Assembly (NCBI GenBank): GCA_017507105.1
Contig: JAFWBM010000044.1
Location: 19,846 to 83,845 of the forward strand
Length of the DNA: 64,000 nt
Reading direction: 5' to 3'
Source of the DNA: Bacteroidaceae bacterium
Lineage (GTDB): Bacteria; Bacteroidota; Bacteroidia; Bacteroidales; Bacteroidaceae
Numbering within the stretch: position 1 is the stretch's first letter; each line of letters opens with the position of its first letter. Positions 56,565-64,000 of this stretch are shown here, piece by piece. The notes below the pieces were generated by a model. It was not told the DNA's origin, searched no databases, and saw only the letters and a list, made by a program, of their open reading frames with translations. The position numbers and the translations under genes were made by a program.

Positions 56565-56637
56565 TGACTCGCTTGGGGCTCGAACCCAAGACCCCATCCT
56601 TAAAAGGGATGTGCTCTACCTGCTGAGCTAGCGAGTC
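56565..56637 (-). tRNA. tRNA-Lys (UUU)
   Basis: The gene folds as a 73-nt cloverleaf. The acceptor GACTCGC/GCGAGTC, D-stem GCTC/GAGC, anticodon stem CATCC/GGATG with loop CTTTTAA (anticodon TTT), and T-arm TTGGG-TTCGAGC-CCCAA are all paired. The 3' CCA is not encoded. Confidence 0.97.
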
Positions 56638-56713
56638 AACCTCTATGTGCCGTTAAGCGAGTGCAAAGATATGCATTATTTTTCATTCTGCAAACTTTTT
56701 TGCCATAAAATAA

Positions 56714-57859
56714 CTAATTTTCTTCCATATTACCATCTACAGAAGAAAACGAAGAGTCCGACGCTCCATTTTCCTCCCTCGAGGAATCGGTATGCAGACT
56801 ATGATAACGTTTCACATATCCAATCAATAATGTTGTAAACGGAAGGGCTATAATCATTCCCAACATACCCAACAAGGAACCCCATATCGACAATGAAAGC
56901 AGTATGACGGCCGGATGCAGATTCATTCTCTTGCCCATTATGCGTGGTACAAGAAACAGATCCTGAATAGTCTGTACAACGCATAGCACAGCAAGAGCAG
57001 AAAAGAGAATCACCCAAAAATTATCACCGGTATTGGCAGCCTTCATAAGTGCAAGCAGTGTCATAGGCACCAGAGATACTATCTGAAGATAAGGAACAAG
57101 ATTAAGAACTCCTATAAAAAGGCCAAATCCTATCGCTATCGGAAAATCAATAATAAGGAAACCTATGGCAAATAGTACACCTACACAGAGAGCCACAAGC
57201 GCCTGACCACGAAAATATTGACTCATGCCATCGGTAAGGTCGTCGGATAGACGGGTTGCAAAACGACGCCATTTCAGTGGCAACACCTGTTTCCATTCAT
57301 CGGCAAGCATTTCGTAGTCGAGCAGTATAAAGAAGATATACAGCAGAACAATAAACGATGCAGCCAACTGAGCCGCAATATTTATGGTACCAAGTAACAC
57401 ATGCTGGAGACGGGACCATGCATGCATCAATAAGTCCTGTATCCCATCCGACTGCAACAGCTGCATCACCCCCTGTTCATTACCCAACTCACGTACATAC
57501 TCGGCTATCAAGGGAGGTATAGTAGGATTCTTCACCTGTTGACCAAAGAATGATATGGCAACACTCTTGAATGATGCGAACTCGGCCACCATAGATGGCA
57601 CGATAAGCATAAAGACACCTACAAGCAACGTAAGGACAAGCACCAGTGCCGCCACAATCGAGAGCATACGGTATTTAAAGCGTAGGCGATACTGGAAGAA
57701 CCTTACCAAAGGGTACAACAGATAGGCTATGAGCCATGCCACGAAAAAAGGCAATAGCACATTACTCAATGAGTCGACAACAAAAAAAGTTATTGCCAAC
57801 GTAATGAGTACAAGTATTATCTTAAGAAAACGTCCTAGCGAAATTTCACTGTTTATCAT
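56714..57859 (-). CDS. AI-2E/PerM family membrane protein
   Basis: The protein has 381 residues with about eight membrane segments. Family marks are [28 protein letters not shown] at the N-terminus, the central [32 protein letters not shown], and [18 protein letters not shown] and [34 protein letters not shown] near the end. The family includes the E. coli autoinducer-2 exporter and sodium/proton antiporters, so cargo is unknown. The last 30 residues are acidic and disordered. Its start overlaps the tdk end by 14 bp. Confidence 0.9.
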   Translation of the reverse strand: MINSEISLGRFLKIILVLITLAITFFVVDSLSNVLLPFFVAWLIAYLLYPLVRFFQYRLRFKYRMLSIVAALVLVLTLLVGVFMLIVPSMVAEFASFKSVAISFFGQQVKNPTIPPLIAEYVRELGNEQGVMQLLQSDGIQDLLMHAWSRLQHVLLGTINIAAQLAASFIVLLYIFFILLDYEMLADEWKQVLPLKWRRFATRLSDDLTDGMSQYFRGQALVALCVGVLFAIGFLIIDFPIAIGFGLFIGVLNLVPYLQIVSLVPMTLLALMKAANTGDNFWVILFSALAVLCVVQTIQDLFLVPRIMGKRMNLHPAVILLSLSIWGSLLGMLGMIIALPFTTLLIGYVKRYHSLHTDSSREENGASDSSFSSVDGNMEEN

Positions 57860-58460
57860 CTACATTCTGTTCATTACGTGCAGCCAATGCCTTTTCGTAA
57901 CACTCGCGACACAGAGGTTCATACTCCATCTTCTCGCCAAGCAAGACAAGTTTATCATTATCTATAGTACGATGCGACACATAGGCAAGATTACCACATC
58001 TTACACATATGGCATGCACTTTGGTTACATCATCTGCTATTGCCATCAATGCAGGCATAGGACCAAACGGATTACATTTGAAGTCCATATCAAGACCCGC
58101 TATTATGACTCTTGTGCCACGACGCGCCAACTCGTTGCACACAGCCGGAAGCTCGTCATCGAAAAACTGCGCCTCGTCAATTCCCACCACATCCACATCT
58201 GTAGCAAGTAGCAGAATACTTGCCGACGATTCAATGGGAGTGGAAAGTATATGATTGCTATCGTGTGAGACAACCTCTTCCTCGGAATAGCGAGTGTCAA
58301 GTGCAGGCTTGAAGATCTCAACCTTCTGATGTGCAAATTTGGCACGTTTCATGCGACGTATAAGCTCTTCTGTCTTACCCGAGAACATCGAACCACAGAT
58401 AACCTCAATTCGTCCTCTGCGCACCATCTCCATACGATTATAATCCGAAAATCTATTCAT
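57846..58460 (-). CDS. tdk: Thymidine kinase
   Basis: The protein has 204 residues. The P-loop is [15 protein letters not shown], and the Mg/lasso regions are [14 protein letters not shown] and [19 protein letters not shown] zinc knuckle shows CVRCGN and CREC. It phosphorylates thymidine in the salvage pathway. The promoter is at 58500-58531. The permease gene overlaps its end, so the two are co-transcribed. Confidence 0.95.
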   Translation of the reverse strand: MNRFSDYNRMEMVRRGRIEVICGSMFSGKTEELIRRMKRAKFAHQKVEIFKPALDTRYSEEEVVSHDSNHILSTPIESSASILLLATDVDVVGIDEAQFFDDELPAVCNELARRGTRVIIAGLDMDFKCNPFGPMPALMAIADDVTKVHAICVRCGNLAYVSHRTIDNDKLVLLGEKMEYEPLCRECYEKALAARNEQNVDDKQ

Positions 58461-58499
58461 TTATGCTAATTTGTTACAAGGATATAAATTCTTACCTTG

Positions 58500-58531
58500 C
58501 GAAGGTAGAACTATAATCATAAAAGAGCAAC
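58500..58531 (-). promoter_or_regulatory. Promoter of tdk
   Basis: On the minus strand GTTG (58528-58531), a 20-bp spacer and TACCTTCG (58500-58507) fit the Bacteroides promoter form with one change in each box. The 58532-58680 stretch beyond it shows no gene. Confidence 0.55.
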
Positions 58532-58733
58532 TATAGATAAAACAAATTATCAACAATTTATTATCACTATTTTGCGAATATTTACTGCACTCGCTGTAAG
58601 AAATATTGAAGCAAGCTTCATATTTCTCGCTCGTTTGTCTGAATATTTGTTAAAATGGAGGTATATATGCAAAAACTAACTATTTTTGTACAAATTAAAA
58701 CAGTGACATAATCTATATACACAAATTTCTAAT

Positions 58734-59426
58734 ATGGGAATATTATATGTGGTTCCTACCCCTGTAGGTAATCTCGAAGATATAACAATGCGTGCACTGC
58801 GTATTCTGCGCGAAGCCGATTTTGTATTGGCCGAAGATACACGTACCTCGGGGAAACTTATGAAACATTTTGACATACAGGTACCTATGTACTCACACCA
58901 CAAGTTCAACGAGCACAAGACTGTAGGTGCGCTGGTGGAGAGAATAAGGGATAGCGAACATCACGTAGCACTTGTTTCCGATGCAGGAACACCGGCAATC
59001 TCGGACCCAGGTTTCTTGCTGGTACGCGAATGTGTAAAAAACGATATTCAGGTACAGTGCCTGCCTGGTGCAACCGCCTTTGTCCCGGCACTTGTATCAT
59101 CGGCATTGCCTTCAGATAGGTTTATTTTTGAAGGTTTCCTGCCACAAAAGAAGGGTCGCCAGACAAGATTGAACTTTCTTAAGGATGAGCAACGCACAAT
59201 AATATTTTATGAATCGCCCTACCGTGTGCTAAAGACACTTACACAACTATCCGAGGTTTTCGGCAACGACAGACAGGCTGCAGCCGTAAGAGAGATATCC
59301 AAGATACACGAAGAGTGCGTAAGAGGAACATTAGAAGAACTCATCGCACACTTTAAAACAAATGAGCCGCGCGGAGAGTTTGTATTATTGGTAGGCGGTG
59401 CCGATGAGGAGAAGAAGAGTGAATAA
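58734..59426 (+). CDS. rsmI: 16S rRNA (cytidine-1402 2'-O)-methyltransferase
   Basis: The protein has 230 residues. Family motifs are YVVPTPVGNLEDITMRALRIL, DFVLAEDTRTSGKLMKH, ALVSDAGTPAISDPG and CLPGATAFVPALVSSALP, the tetrapyrrole-methylase fold of RsmI. It methylates ribose of C1402 in 16S rRNA. It lies 39 bp before the coiled-coil lipoprotein gene. A TATTTTTG box at 58681-58688 resembles a -7 element. Confidence 0.94.
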   Translation: MGILYVVPTPVGNLEDITMRALRILREADFVLAEDTRTSGKLMKHFDIQVPMYSHHKFNEHKTVGALVERIRDSEHHVALVSDAGTPAISDPGFLLVRECVKNDIQVQCLPGATAFVPALVSSALPSDRFIFEGFLPQKKGRQTRLNFLKDEQRTIIFYESPYRVLKTLTQLSEVFGNDRQAAAVREISKIHEECVRGTLEELIAHFKTNEPRGEFVLLVGGADEEKKSE

Positions 59427-59464
59427 CAGAACTGATATATTAACAACCCACAAAAATATCCATT

Positions 59465-60292
59465 ATGAAAAAGATTCTATTTCTAATAGCAACAACAGCA
59501 ATGATACTCACAGCATGTCAGGATGGCCCCAAACGTAAAGTACTGATGAGCCAGAACGACTCACTGCAGACAGTGATAGCAGAACGCGAAGCTGCACTTG
59601 ATGAGATGATGGAGATAATAAACAGTGTCGAGAATGGTTTTCGCGCAATAAACGAAGCACAAGGACGTGTTAATCTAAATGCAGCAGGAAGTGAGATAAG
59701 CCGTAAAGAGACACTGCAAAACGACATCCTCTTTATACACGAGACACTCGAGAGAAACAAGGAACAGATAGAAAAACTGACAGCACAGCTAAGCAAAAAC
59801 AAATCTGCCTCGAAACAGATGCAGCAGATGATAAAGAATCTTCAGGAACAACTGACACAGAAGAGTCAGGAGATTGAGTCGCTATATAAGATGCTGGCCG
59901 AGAAAAACATCCACATAGCACAGTTGGACAGTGCCATAACAGCATATAGGGCCGAGGCCATCAGTCAAGAGCAGACCATACAGCAACAGGACAGCAAGTT
60001 ACACACCGTATGGTATGCAATAGGCACCAAGAGCGAACTGAAGAAAGAGAAAATATTGAAGAGCGGAGATGTATTGCGTAATACGGATGCAAACCTCGAA
60101 TACTTCACAAAAGCCGACATGCGCGAACTGGGTAGCATAAACACATATGCCAAGAAAGCCAAGATACTCACAAACCACCCATCAGGCAGTTACAAACTCG
60201 AGAAAGACGAGAACAAACAGTATGTACTGACCATTACCAATGCCGAGACCTTCTGGAGCGTATCGCGCTATCTGGTAATACAAGTGAGATAA
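59465..60292 (+). CDS. Coiled-coil lipoprotein, Cbp1-like
   Basis: The protein has 275 residues. The signal peptide ends in LTAC (Cys18). Residues 25-180 are heptad-rich (SQNDSLQTVIAEREAALDEMM; SKQMQQMIKNLQEQLTQKSQEIESLYKML), a long coiled coil. The C-terminal 85 residues form a small domain (AWYAIGTKSELKKEKIL-like, HPSGSYKLEKDENKQYVLTITNAETFWSVSRYLVIQVR). The layout and the closing block resemble the Bacteroides Cbp1 collagen-binding lipoprotein family. I rely on memory for that likeness. It would sit in the outer membrane, possibly as an adhesin. Collagen binding is not shown. Confidence 0.83.
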   Translation: MKKILFLIATTAMILTACQDGPKRKVLMSQNDSLQTVIAEREAALDEMMEIINSVENGFRAINEAQGRVNLNAAGSEISRKETLQNDILFIHETLERNKEQIEKLTAQLSKNKSASKQMQQMIKNLQEQLTQKSQEIESLYKMLAEKNIHIAQLDSAITAYRAEAISQEQTIQQQDSKLHTVWYAIGTKSELKKEKILKSGDVLRNTDANLEYFTKADMRELGSINTYAKKAKILTNHPSGSYKLEKDENKQYVLTITNAETFWSVSRYLVIQVR

Positions 60293-60313
60293 TACATTAC
60301 AGCACAGATAAAC

Positions 60314-60352
60314 ATGTGGGTGTGTGGAATTATAAATCTTACACACCCACAT
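60314..60352 (+). terminator. Terminator after the coiled-coil lipoprotein gene
   Basis: Twelve-bp perfect arms (60314-60325 and 60341-60352) with a 15-nt loop lie 21 bp past the stop codon. Confidence 0.72.
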
Positions 60353-60402
60353 AATATTTGTCATCACACAATGGAAAGATAGACACAGCAGCAAAATTAG
60401 AA

Positions 60403-61098
60403 ATGAAGAGATACCGCAACATTTTTATAGACCTCGACGACACACTATACGATTTCTCGGCAGCATCACGAGAGTCATTCAAAGAGACATACGATAATCT
60501 TGGATACAGCCGATTCTTTGAATCGTTCCGGCAATATATGGATATATACACCCCATATAATCTGGAGCTATGGACAAAATATGGCAAAGGAGAGATAACA
60601 AAAGCACAACTGAACAAAGAGCGTTTCGGACATCCGTTAAAGGTGGTAGGAGCATACGACGAAGCATTAGCTGCACAATTCGAAAAGGAATCGCTACAGC
60701 TTATACCTACAAAAAACAAGCTCATTCCCTATGCAAAAGAGATACTTGAATATCTATATCCAAAATACAACCTATATATACTTTCAAACGGTTTTCAGGA
60801 ACTGCAGGAAAAGAAGATGAAAACCAGCGGAATAAGAGACTACTTCAAAGCCCTTATCCTATCGGACCACATAGGTATAAACAAGCCACGACGCGAACTG
60901 TTTGAGCATGCACTATCCATTGCAGAATCAGAAATCGAAGAGAGCATTATGATTGGAGATATGTTCGAGACCGACATAGCAGGAGCACACAACATAGGGA
61001 TGGACCAGATATTCGTAAATCTTAAAGGCGTAAAAGAGAAAGCATTTACACCTACATACGAAGTAAGCCACCTTAAAGAGATTGAGAACATTCTATAG
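60403..61098 (+). CDS. HAD-type 5'-nucleotidase, YjjG-like
   Basis: From ATG 60403 (MKRYRNIF) the protein has 231 residues. The frame is open from 60358, but that extension starts inside the region after a terminator. HAD motif I is FIDLDDTLYDF (nucleophile Asp10, acid Asp12), motif II LYILSNGFQELQ, motif III Lys in GINKPRRELFEHA, and motif IV MIGDMFETDIAGAHN. The family (TIGR02254, YjjG) dephosphorylates noncanonical pyrimidine nucleotides. It is probably a house-cleaning enzyme. Confidence 0.9.
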   Translation: MKRYRNIFIDLDDTLYDFSAASRESFKETYDNLGYSRFFESFRQYMDIYTPYNLELWTKYGKGEITKAQLNKERFGHPLKVVGAYDEALAAQFEKESLQLIPTKNKLIPYAKEILEYLYPKYNLYILSNGFQELQEKKMKTSGIRDYFKALILSDHIGINKPRRELFEHALSIAESEIEESIMIGDMFETDIAGAHNIGMDQIFVNLKGVKEKAFTPTYEVSHLKEIENIL

Positions 61099-61117
61099 GA
61101 TAGAGACTGGTTTTCTC

Positions 61118-61180
61118 GGATTTGTAATCCAAGAGTAATTTAGACATCGGTTTGCATCCCAATCTAATTTCTCATTTATA
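61118..61180. repeat. Two short imperfect repeats with a small palindrome
   Basis: The palindrome GGATTTGTAATCC (61119-61131) and a diverged partner near 61150-61163 are each followed by a TAATTT block. They look like REP-type remnants, but their function is unknown. Confidence 0.3.
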
Positions 61181-61249
61181 GATGCCATATAATTTCGTTT
61201 TTCCGAACCCACTTTGAGTGGGTTTGAAAAAATAAGTGTTAAATAAATT

Positions 61250-61282
61250 AAGCGCACGCACTTAAAAAAGCGACGTGCGCTT
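61250..61282 (-). terminator. Terminator of the PEGA/FISUMP gene
   Basis: Nine-bp GC-rich arms (61250-61258 and 61274-61282) with a 15-nt loop lie about 50 bp past the stop of the minus-strand gene. A second hairpin (61206-61224) lies further on. Confidence 0.55.
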
Positions 61283-61330
61283 TAAATAAATTGGGGAGCA
61301 TGTCACCCTTTTATAAAGAAGGAGATGCTT

Positions 61331-63079
61331 TTATTCTGAAACAGGACGCACCGAGCGCCCGTAGTAACGGTAGATGTTGTAACAGATGTATCCGCTACTA
61401 TTGAAGCTCAAGTAGTAAGCGCAGTCGCTGTAGTCGCTATCCAACGAACTCGACCAATAGTAGCCGTCGGTGCCTCTTTCTTTGACATTAGTACCGAAGC
61501 GACAGCCCGCAGCCGGAAGGAAGATACTCTTACCATTGAGGCCCGTTACCTTGTAACCATTGATGCCGTTAAGGGTGGTCCAGTCCCAGGTGCACTCGTC
61601 AATCAGTTCTTGTTGCTCGGCATGTGTTGGCATGCGCCAACTGCCACCCCATTGTACATGGGCTACATCATCCTCGGGCTCAAGAACGGTTTTATTATCG
61701 ACTGTGCCATAACTGCTATCGGTACAATACTTGGTCATTGTATTTTCACTGCCATTACACCATTTATAGGTTGTTTCCCAAGCGTAATTGCTCTTTGTCT
61801 CGGTCTCGCCCCAAGCGTAGTAACCACCATAATGCTCGGGGCGTGAGGCACCTACATTGCAGGTTGCCCATTTTATGCCACTGGGAAGGCCTAGGTCGAC
61901 ATATTCATGGCCGTTTATACTGTTACCATTTTGTACTATGGGAGTTGAAGTGGAAGATTGGCTTGACGATGCTGTCACTTGCTGCTGCAATGCCTTTTCA
62001 AGTGTTACATTCTCTTCGGTTGTCTCACCCTCGTTTATTGTAATATCAACGGTTAGTGACTCGTAACCTTCCTTGGACAATGTTACTTTGTGGCTGCCTA
62101 TAAGAAGCTCATCTATATTGCAAGGGGTGGTACCATGCTCCTTACCATCTATGGTTATCTTGGCCTCAAGTGGTTCCGATATAAGTGATAGCGTTCCGGT
62201 TATTGGAATAGGTGTAGCCAATTGCTTGGAAAAATCTTTTCCCTCCTCTACTGTTATGGTCTCAAATGTGCTTTTATGTTTTTCCTTGCGGCACTCTATG
62301 TTATATGAACCTCTGTTCAGTCTGCCGCTCCAGCTGCCGCTACCCTTGCGCTCACCATCTATATATATTTCGGCGCCACCGGCAACGCTCAGTGTTATTG
62401 CTGCAAATTTAGGACGCAGTGTTATCTCCTCAACATATGTCTGTTTGGGATTATCGAGCACAAGCAGGCCTTCGGTATCATTGTAATCCTCAGATACTAT
62501 ACGATAGGTATATCTCCCTAGTTCAAGATTCCTTGCCATTTCACTCTTCTCGCCTAGATTAACAACCTCAGTAGGAGCATCAGGAATATTTAATTTATAC
62601 ATTATTATTGCATTTGCATCTTTTGGTAATATTTTAAAGTACACCATCTGTTTCTGTATCTTCTGCGCCTGAGGAGAGAGCACCATACTATAGACCAAAC
62701 CGGGCTGTATAGTGGTTCTAAGGTCATAATGACGCACTGGGTTGTAGCCTTCACGCGTTATTGTCACATGCTTGGCATTGCGCTGTACATAGACCCATAT
62801 CTCGCCATCCTTCATCTCTATGAGGCTGTTCATCATACCGAAGTCGAAGTTATAGGCGGCAAGGTCATCATCGGGATTATTGGATGTAACCTTCACTATC
62901 GCATACCTGTCACCATTTCCATCATATTTCTCTGTTCCCTTCTCACGTGCTGAGAGGTCGAACTGACTCTGCTCAAAGGAGACTATTGAGAACTTTGCCT
63001 TCTGCTGGGCTAGGAGAGAAGATGAAAATATAGTTGAGATTGTTATTACTAACAGTAAAAATAACTTTTTACACATCAT
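61331..63079 (-). CDS. PEGA-domain protein with C-terminal FISUMP domain
   Basis: The protein has 582 residues. A signal peptide ends at LLAQQ. Residues 20-215 form a beta-rich N-terminal region. Two or more PEGA-type repeats cover about 220-370 (GGAEIYIDGERKGSGSW; PLEAKITIDGKEHGTTPCNI). After a Ser/Gln-rich linker the FISUMP domain starts at HEYVDLGLPSGIKWATCNVG and ends YYWSSSL...GRSVRPVSE. PEGA domains bind surface structures and FISUMP is a C-type-lectin-like fold. The last 30 codons are rich in NNC (AGC, GAC, TAC, TGC, ATC) where template-driven mutation of AAC would act. No reverse transcriptase is in the window. A TAATTTCG box (63127-63134, minus) is a likely -7 element. Confidence 0.88.
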   Translation of the reverse strand: MMCKKLFLLLVITISTIFSSSLLAQQKAKFSIVSFEQSQFDLSAREKGTEKYDGNGDRYAIVKVTSNNPDDDLAAYNFDFGMMNSLIEMKDGEIWVYVQRNAKHVTITREGYNPVRHYDLRTTIQPGLVYSMVLSPQAQKIQKQMVYFKILPKDANAIIMYKLNIPDAPTEVVNLGEKSEMARNLELGRYTYRIVSEDYNDTEGLLVLDNPKQTYVEEITLRPKFAAITLSVAGGAEIYIDGERKGSGSWSGRLNRGSYNIECRKEKHKSTFETITVEEGKDFSKQLATPIPITGTLSLISEPLEAKITIDGKEHGTTPCNIDELLIGSHKVTLSKEGYESLTVDITINEGETTEENVTLEKALQQQVTASSSQSSTSTPIVQNGNSINGHEYVDLGLPSGIKWATCNVGASRPEHYGGYYAWGETETKSNYAWETTYKWCNGSENTMTKYCTDSSYGTVDNKTVLEPEDDVAHVQWGGSWRMPTHAEQQELIDECTWDWTTLNGINGYKVTGLNGKSIFLPAAGCRFGTNVKERGTDGYYWSSSLDSDYSDCAYYLSFNSSGYICYNIYRYYGRSVRPVSE

Positions 63080-63363
63080 GTAATCTTAAAACCTTTAATG
63101 TTTTACCTTATTTAATATAGATTTTGCGAAATTAATAAAACATAACGATAAAAATTACATAAACTTGGAAAAATCTGAACAGGTAAAAATAAAATGAGAA
63201 AGCAGAAAGAAGAAATTAGCTATGAGAATGGTGATAACTCGGTACTAAATTTTATGTGGACAATAGTTACTGAATAATAAAAGAGATATAAAGAAGATTA
63301 CTCTCTCTTTAAACTTCCCGGTGTTATGAACGGCTATACTTTCATTCAAATAAAACTTATGAT

Positions 63364-63387
63364 TTACTTTTTGGTGTCAAAAAGTAA
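63364..63387. repeat. Perfect 10-bp inverted repeat
   Basis: Arms 63364-63373 and 63378-63387 with a 4-nt loop lie just outside the first 5S-like fragment. The 63080-63363 stretch holds only the upstream region of the PEGA/FISUMP gene and no gene. Confidence 0.5.
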
Positions 63388-63403
63388 CAAAAACTATATA
63401 TAA

Positions 63404-63517
63404 ACAAAGAAGGACACCCTAAATTAGATGCTCCTCTTCTCAAAGAAAATGGCAATAGCACACTACCACACAACTTAATGCAGTACCATCGGCCCAAGCT
63501 GACAAGGGGGATTAACT
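63404..63517 (-). pseudogene. Degenerate 5S-derived fragment, copy 1 of a 114-bp direct repeat
   Basis: The 114-bp unit is about 92% identical (9 differences) to the unit at 63601-63714. Inside it, 63450-63492 aligns with the 3' part of the intact 5S gene (36 of 43 positions, including a 25-nt exact block CACAACTTAATGCAG...CGGC). The rest of the 5S is replaced by unrelated sequence, so it cannot fold as 5S RNA. It faces the same way as the rRNA operon. Confidence 0.72.
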
Positions 63518-63600
63518 TTGAAAGAAGAAATGAGAAATGAGAAAGAAGAAAGCAAGAGTTTCATGTGAGAAAGCCACCTATAAAACCCATATATACAAAA

Positions 63601-63714
63601 ACAAAGAAAGACACCCTAAATTGGATGCTCCTCTTCACAAAAAAAACGGCAATAGGACACTACCACACAACTTAATGCAGCAGCATCGGCCCAAGCTGAC
63701 AAGGGGGATTGACT
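63601..63714 (-). pseudogene. Degenerate 5S-derived fragment, copy 2 of a 114-bp direct repeat
   Basis: This is the second copy, 197 bp to the right of the first and 57 bp from the 3' end of the intact 5S gene. It shares the 5S-like block but with two extra changes in it. Both flanks of the block are the same in the two copies. Confidence 0.72.
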
Positions 63715-63733
63715 GCAAAACATACAAAAAAAA

Positions 63734-63761
63734 AGAGAGTCTCAATTGCTTGAAACTCTCT
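63734..63761 (-). terminator. rRNA operon terminator
   Basis: A hairpin with about 12-bp arms and one mismatch lies 10 bp past the 5S gene and is followed on the minus strand by a run of nine Ts. Confidence 0.85.
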
Positions 63762-63770
63762 CGGAAAAAA

Positions 63771-63884
63771 ATGGCGATGACCTACTCTCCCACAACTTAA
63801 TGCAGTACCATCGGCGCTGTCGGGCTTAACTTCTCTGTTCGGGATGGGAAGAGGTGGAACCCCGACGCTATCAATCACCTAAAT
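63771..63884 (-). rRNA. rrf: 5S ribosomal RNA
   Basis: On the minus strand the gene runs from ATTTAGGTGATTGATAGCG through CCACCTCTTCCCATCCCGAAC, AGAAGTTAAGCCC and GCGCCGATGGTACTGC to GTGGGAGAGTAGGTCATCGCC. These are all the conserved 5S blocks. The ends pair loosely, so the boundaries may be off by a few bases. The 63885-64000 stretch is the 23S-5S spacer, and 23S lies beyond the window. Confidence 0.95.
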
Positions 63885-64000
63885 ATCGGTAATCAATCAA
63901 CGACGGTGTACAGAATATAAAGTATTGATTATTACGAATCGGAAAACTCTATTTAATAAAGAATATTTCTTGAATATAACTCTTTCTATAGAGTAACAGC

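Noticed and set aside
63537..63800. Plus-strand open frame over the 5S-like fragment
   Set aside because: It runs antisense through the rRNA terminator and repeat copy 2 and is low-complexity, Lys-rich sequence.
61331..64000. Complete diversity-generating retroelement
   Set aside because: No reverse transcriptase, accessory gene or template repeat was found in the window; only the possible target is present.
63885..64000. 3' end of 23S rRNA
   Set aside because: None of the conserved 23S end sequence is visible; the stretch reads as the 23S-5S spacer.

Overview
The window looks like chromosomal DNA from a gut-type Bacteroidales (Bacteroidota). Supporting signs are the many signal-peptidase II lipoproteins, a P. 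gingivalis-type Mfa/FimA fimbrial operon, the type IX secretion gene porQ, a BtuB/BtuG cobalamin locus, the TamB/TamL pair, TonB-type outer membrane receptors, and promoters of the Bacteroides form TTTG-N19-21-TAnnTTTG rather than -35/-10 boxes. The family cannot be fixed from this sequence alone. No phage, integrase, insertion sequence or CRISPR array was seen.

Layout. Positions 1-9715 (minus strand) hold one fimbrial operon, transcribed in the order DUF3575 protein, DUF3868/OmpA-like protein, major fimbrillin (Mfa1/FimA type), Mfa2/FimB-type anchor, then three larger fimbrial lipoproteins, the last cut by the window edge. Upstream (9716-11851) are two promoters built alike, each with four or five GGAAA motifs at 20-22 bp spacing. 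One faces the fimbrial operon and the other a small unknown gene. Next to them is a membrane-embedded AraC-type regulator, the obvious candidate to bind them. Positions 11936-14033 carry an M16 peptidase and a cyclophilin lipoprotein. Positions 14244-16564 carry a sugar MFS transporter and a GH130 mannoside phosphorylase. prmA follows on the minus strand.

Positions 17668-24589 are the tamB-tamL envelope pair. Then come a sugar nucleotidyltransferase, a leucine-rich repeat protein, a small HTH regulator, an ABC-F ATPase with a TTG start, an M13 peptidase with metA, a GH20 hexosaminidase, an outer membrane beta-barrel protein, manA, an FAD oxidoreductase with radA, and thrA. Positions 43629-49077 form a cobalamin uptake operon (btuB-btuG-btuF-btuC, no ATPase gene) behind a cobalamin riboswitch. 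Positions 49223-51735 carry a polyprenyl synthase, an unknown gene and tatD. Positions 52003-55543 form the porQ-cmk-ispH-pfkA cluster. After a radical SAM gene and tRNA-Lys come an AI-2E-type permease with tdk, then rsmI, a coiled-coil lipoprotein and a HAD nucleotidase. A PEGA/FISUMP protein follows, and the right end holds the 5S gene of an rRNA operon that enters from beyond the window.

How the parts fit. Several genes could feed one route: GH20 and GH130 (with its MFS importer) act on beta-linked amino sugar and mannose substrates, GH130 yields mannose 1-phosphate, and ManA and PfkA lead into glycolysis. The most interesting signals are the twin repeat-array promoters near the fimbrial operon, the NNC-rich C-terminus of the PEGA/FISUMP protein that resembles the variable region of a diversity-generating retroelement target, and two degenerate 5S fragments in a direct repeat just downstream of the intact 5S gene.
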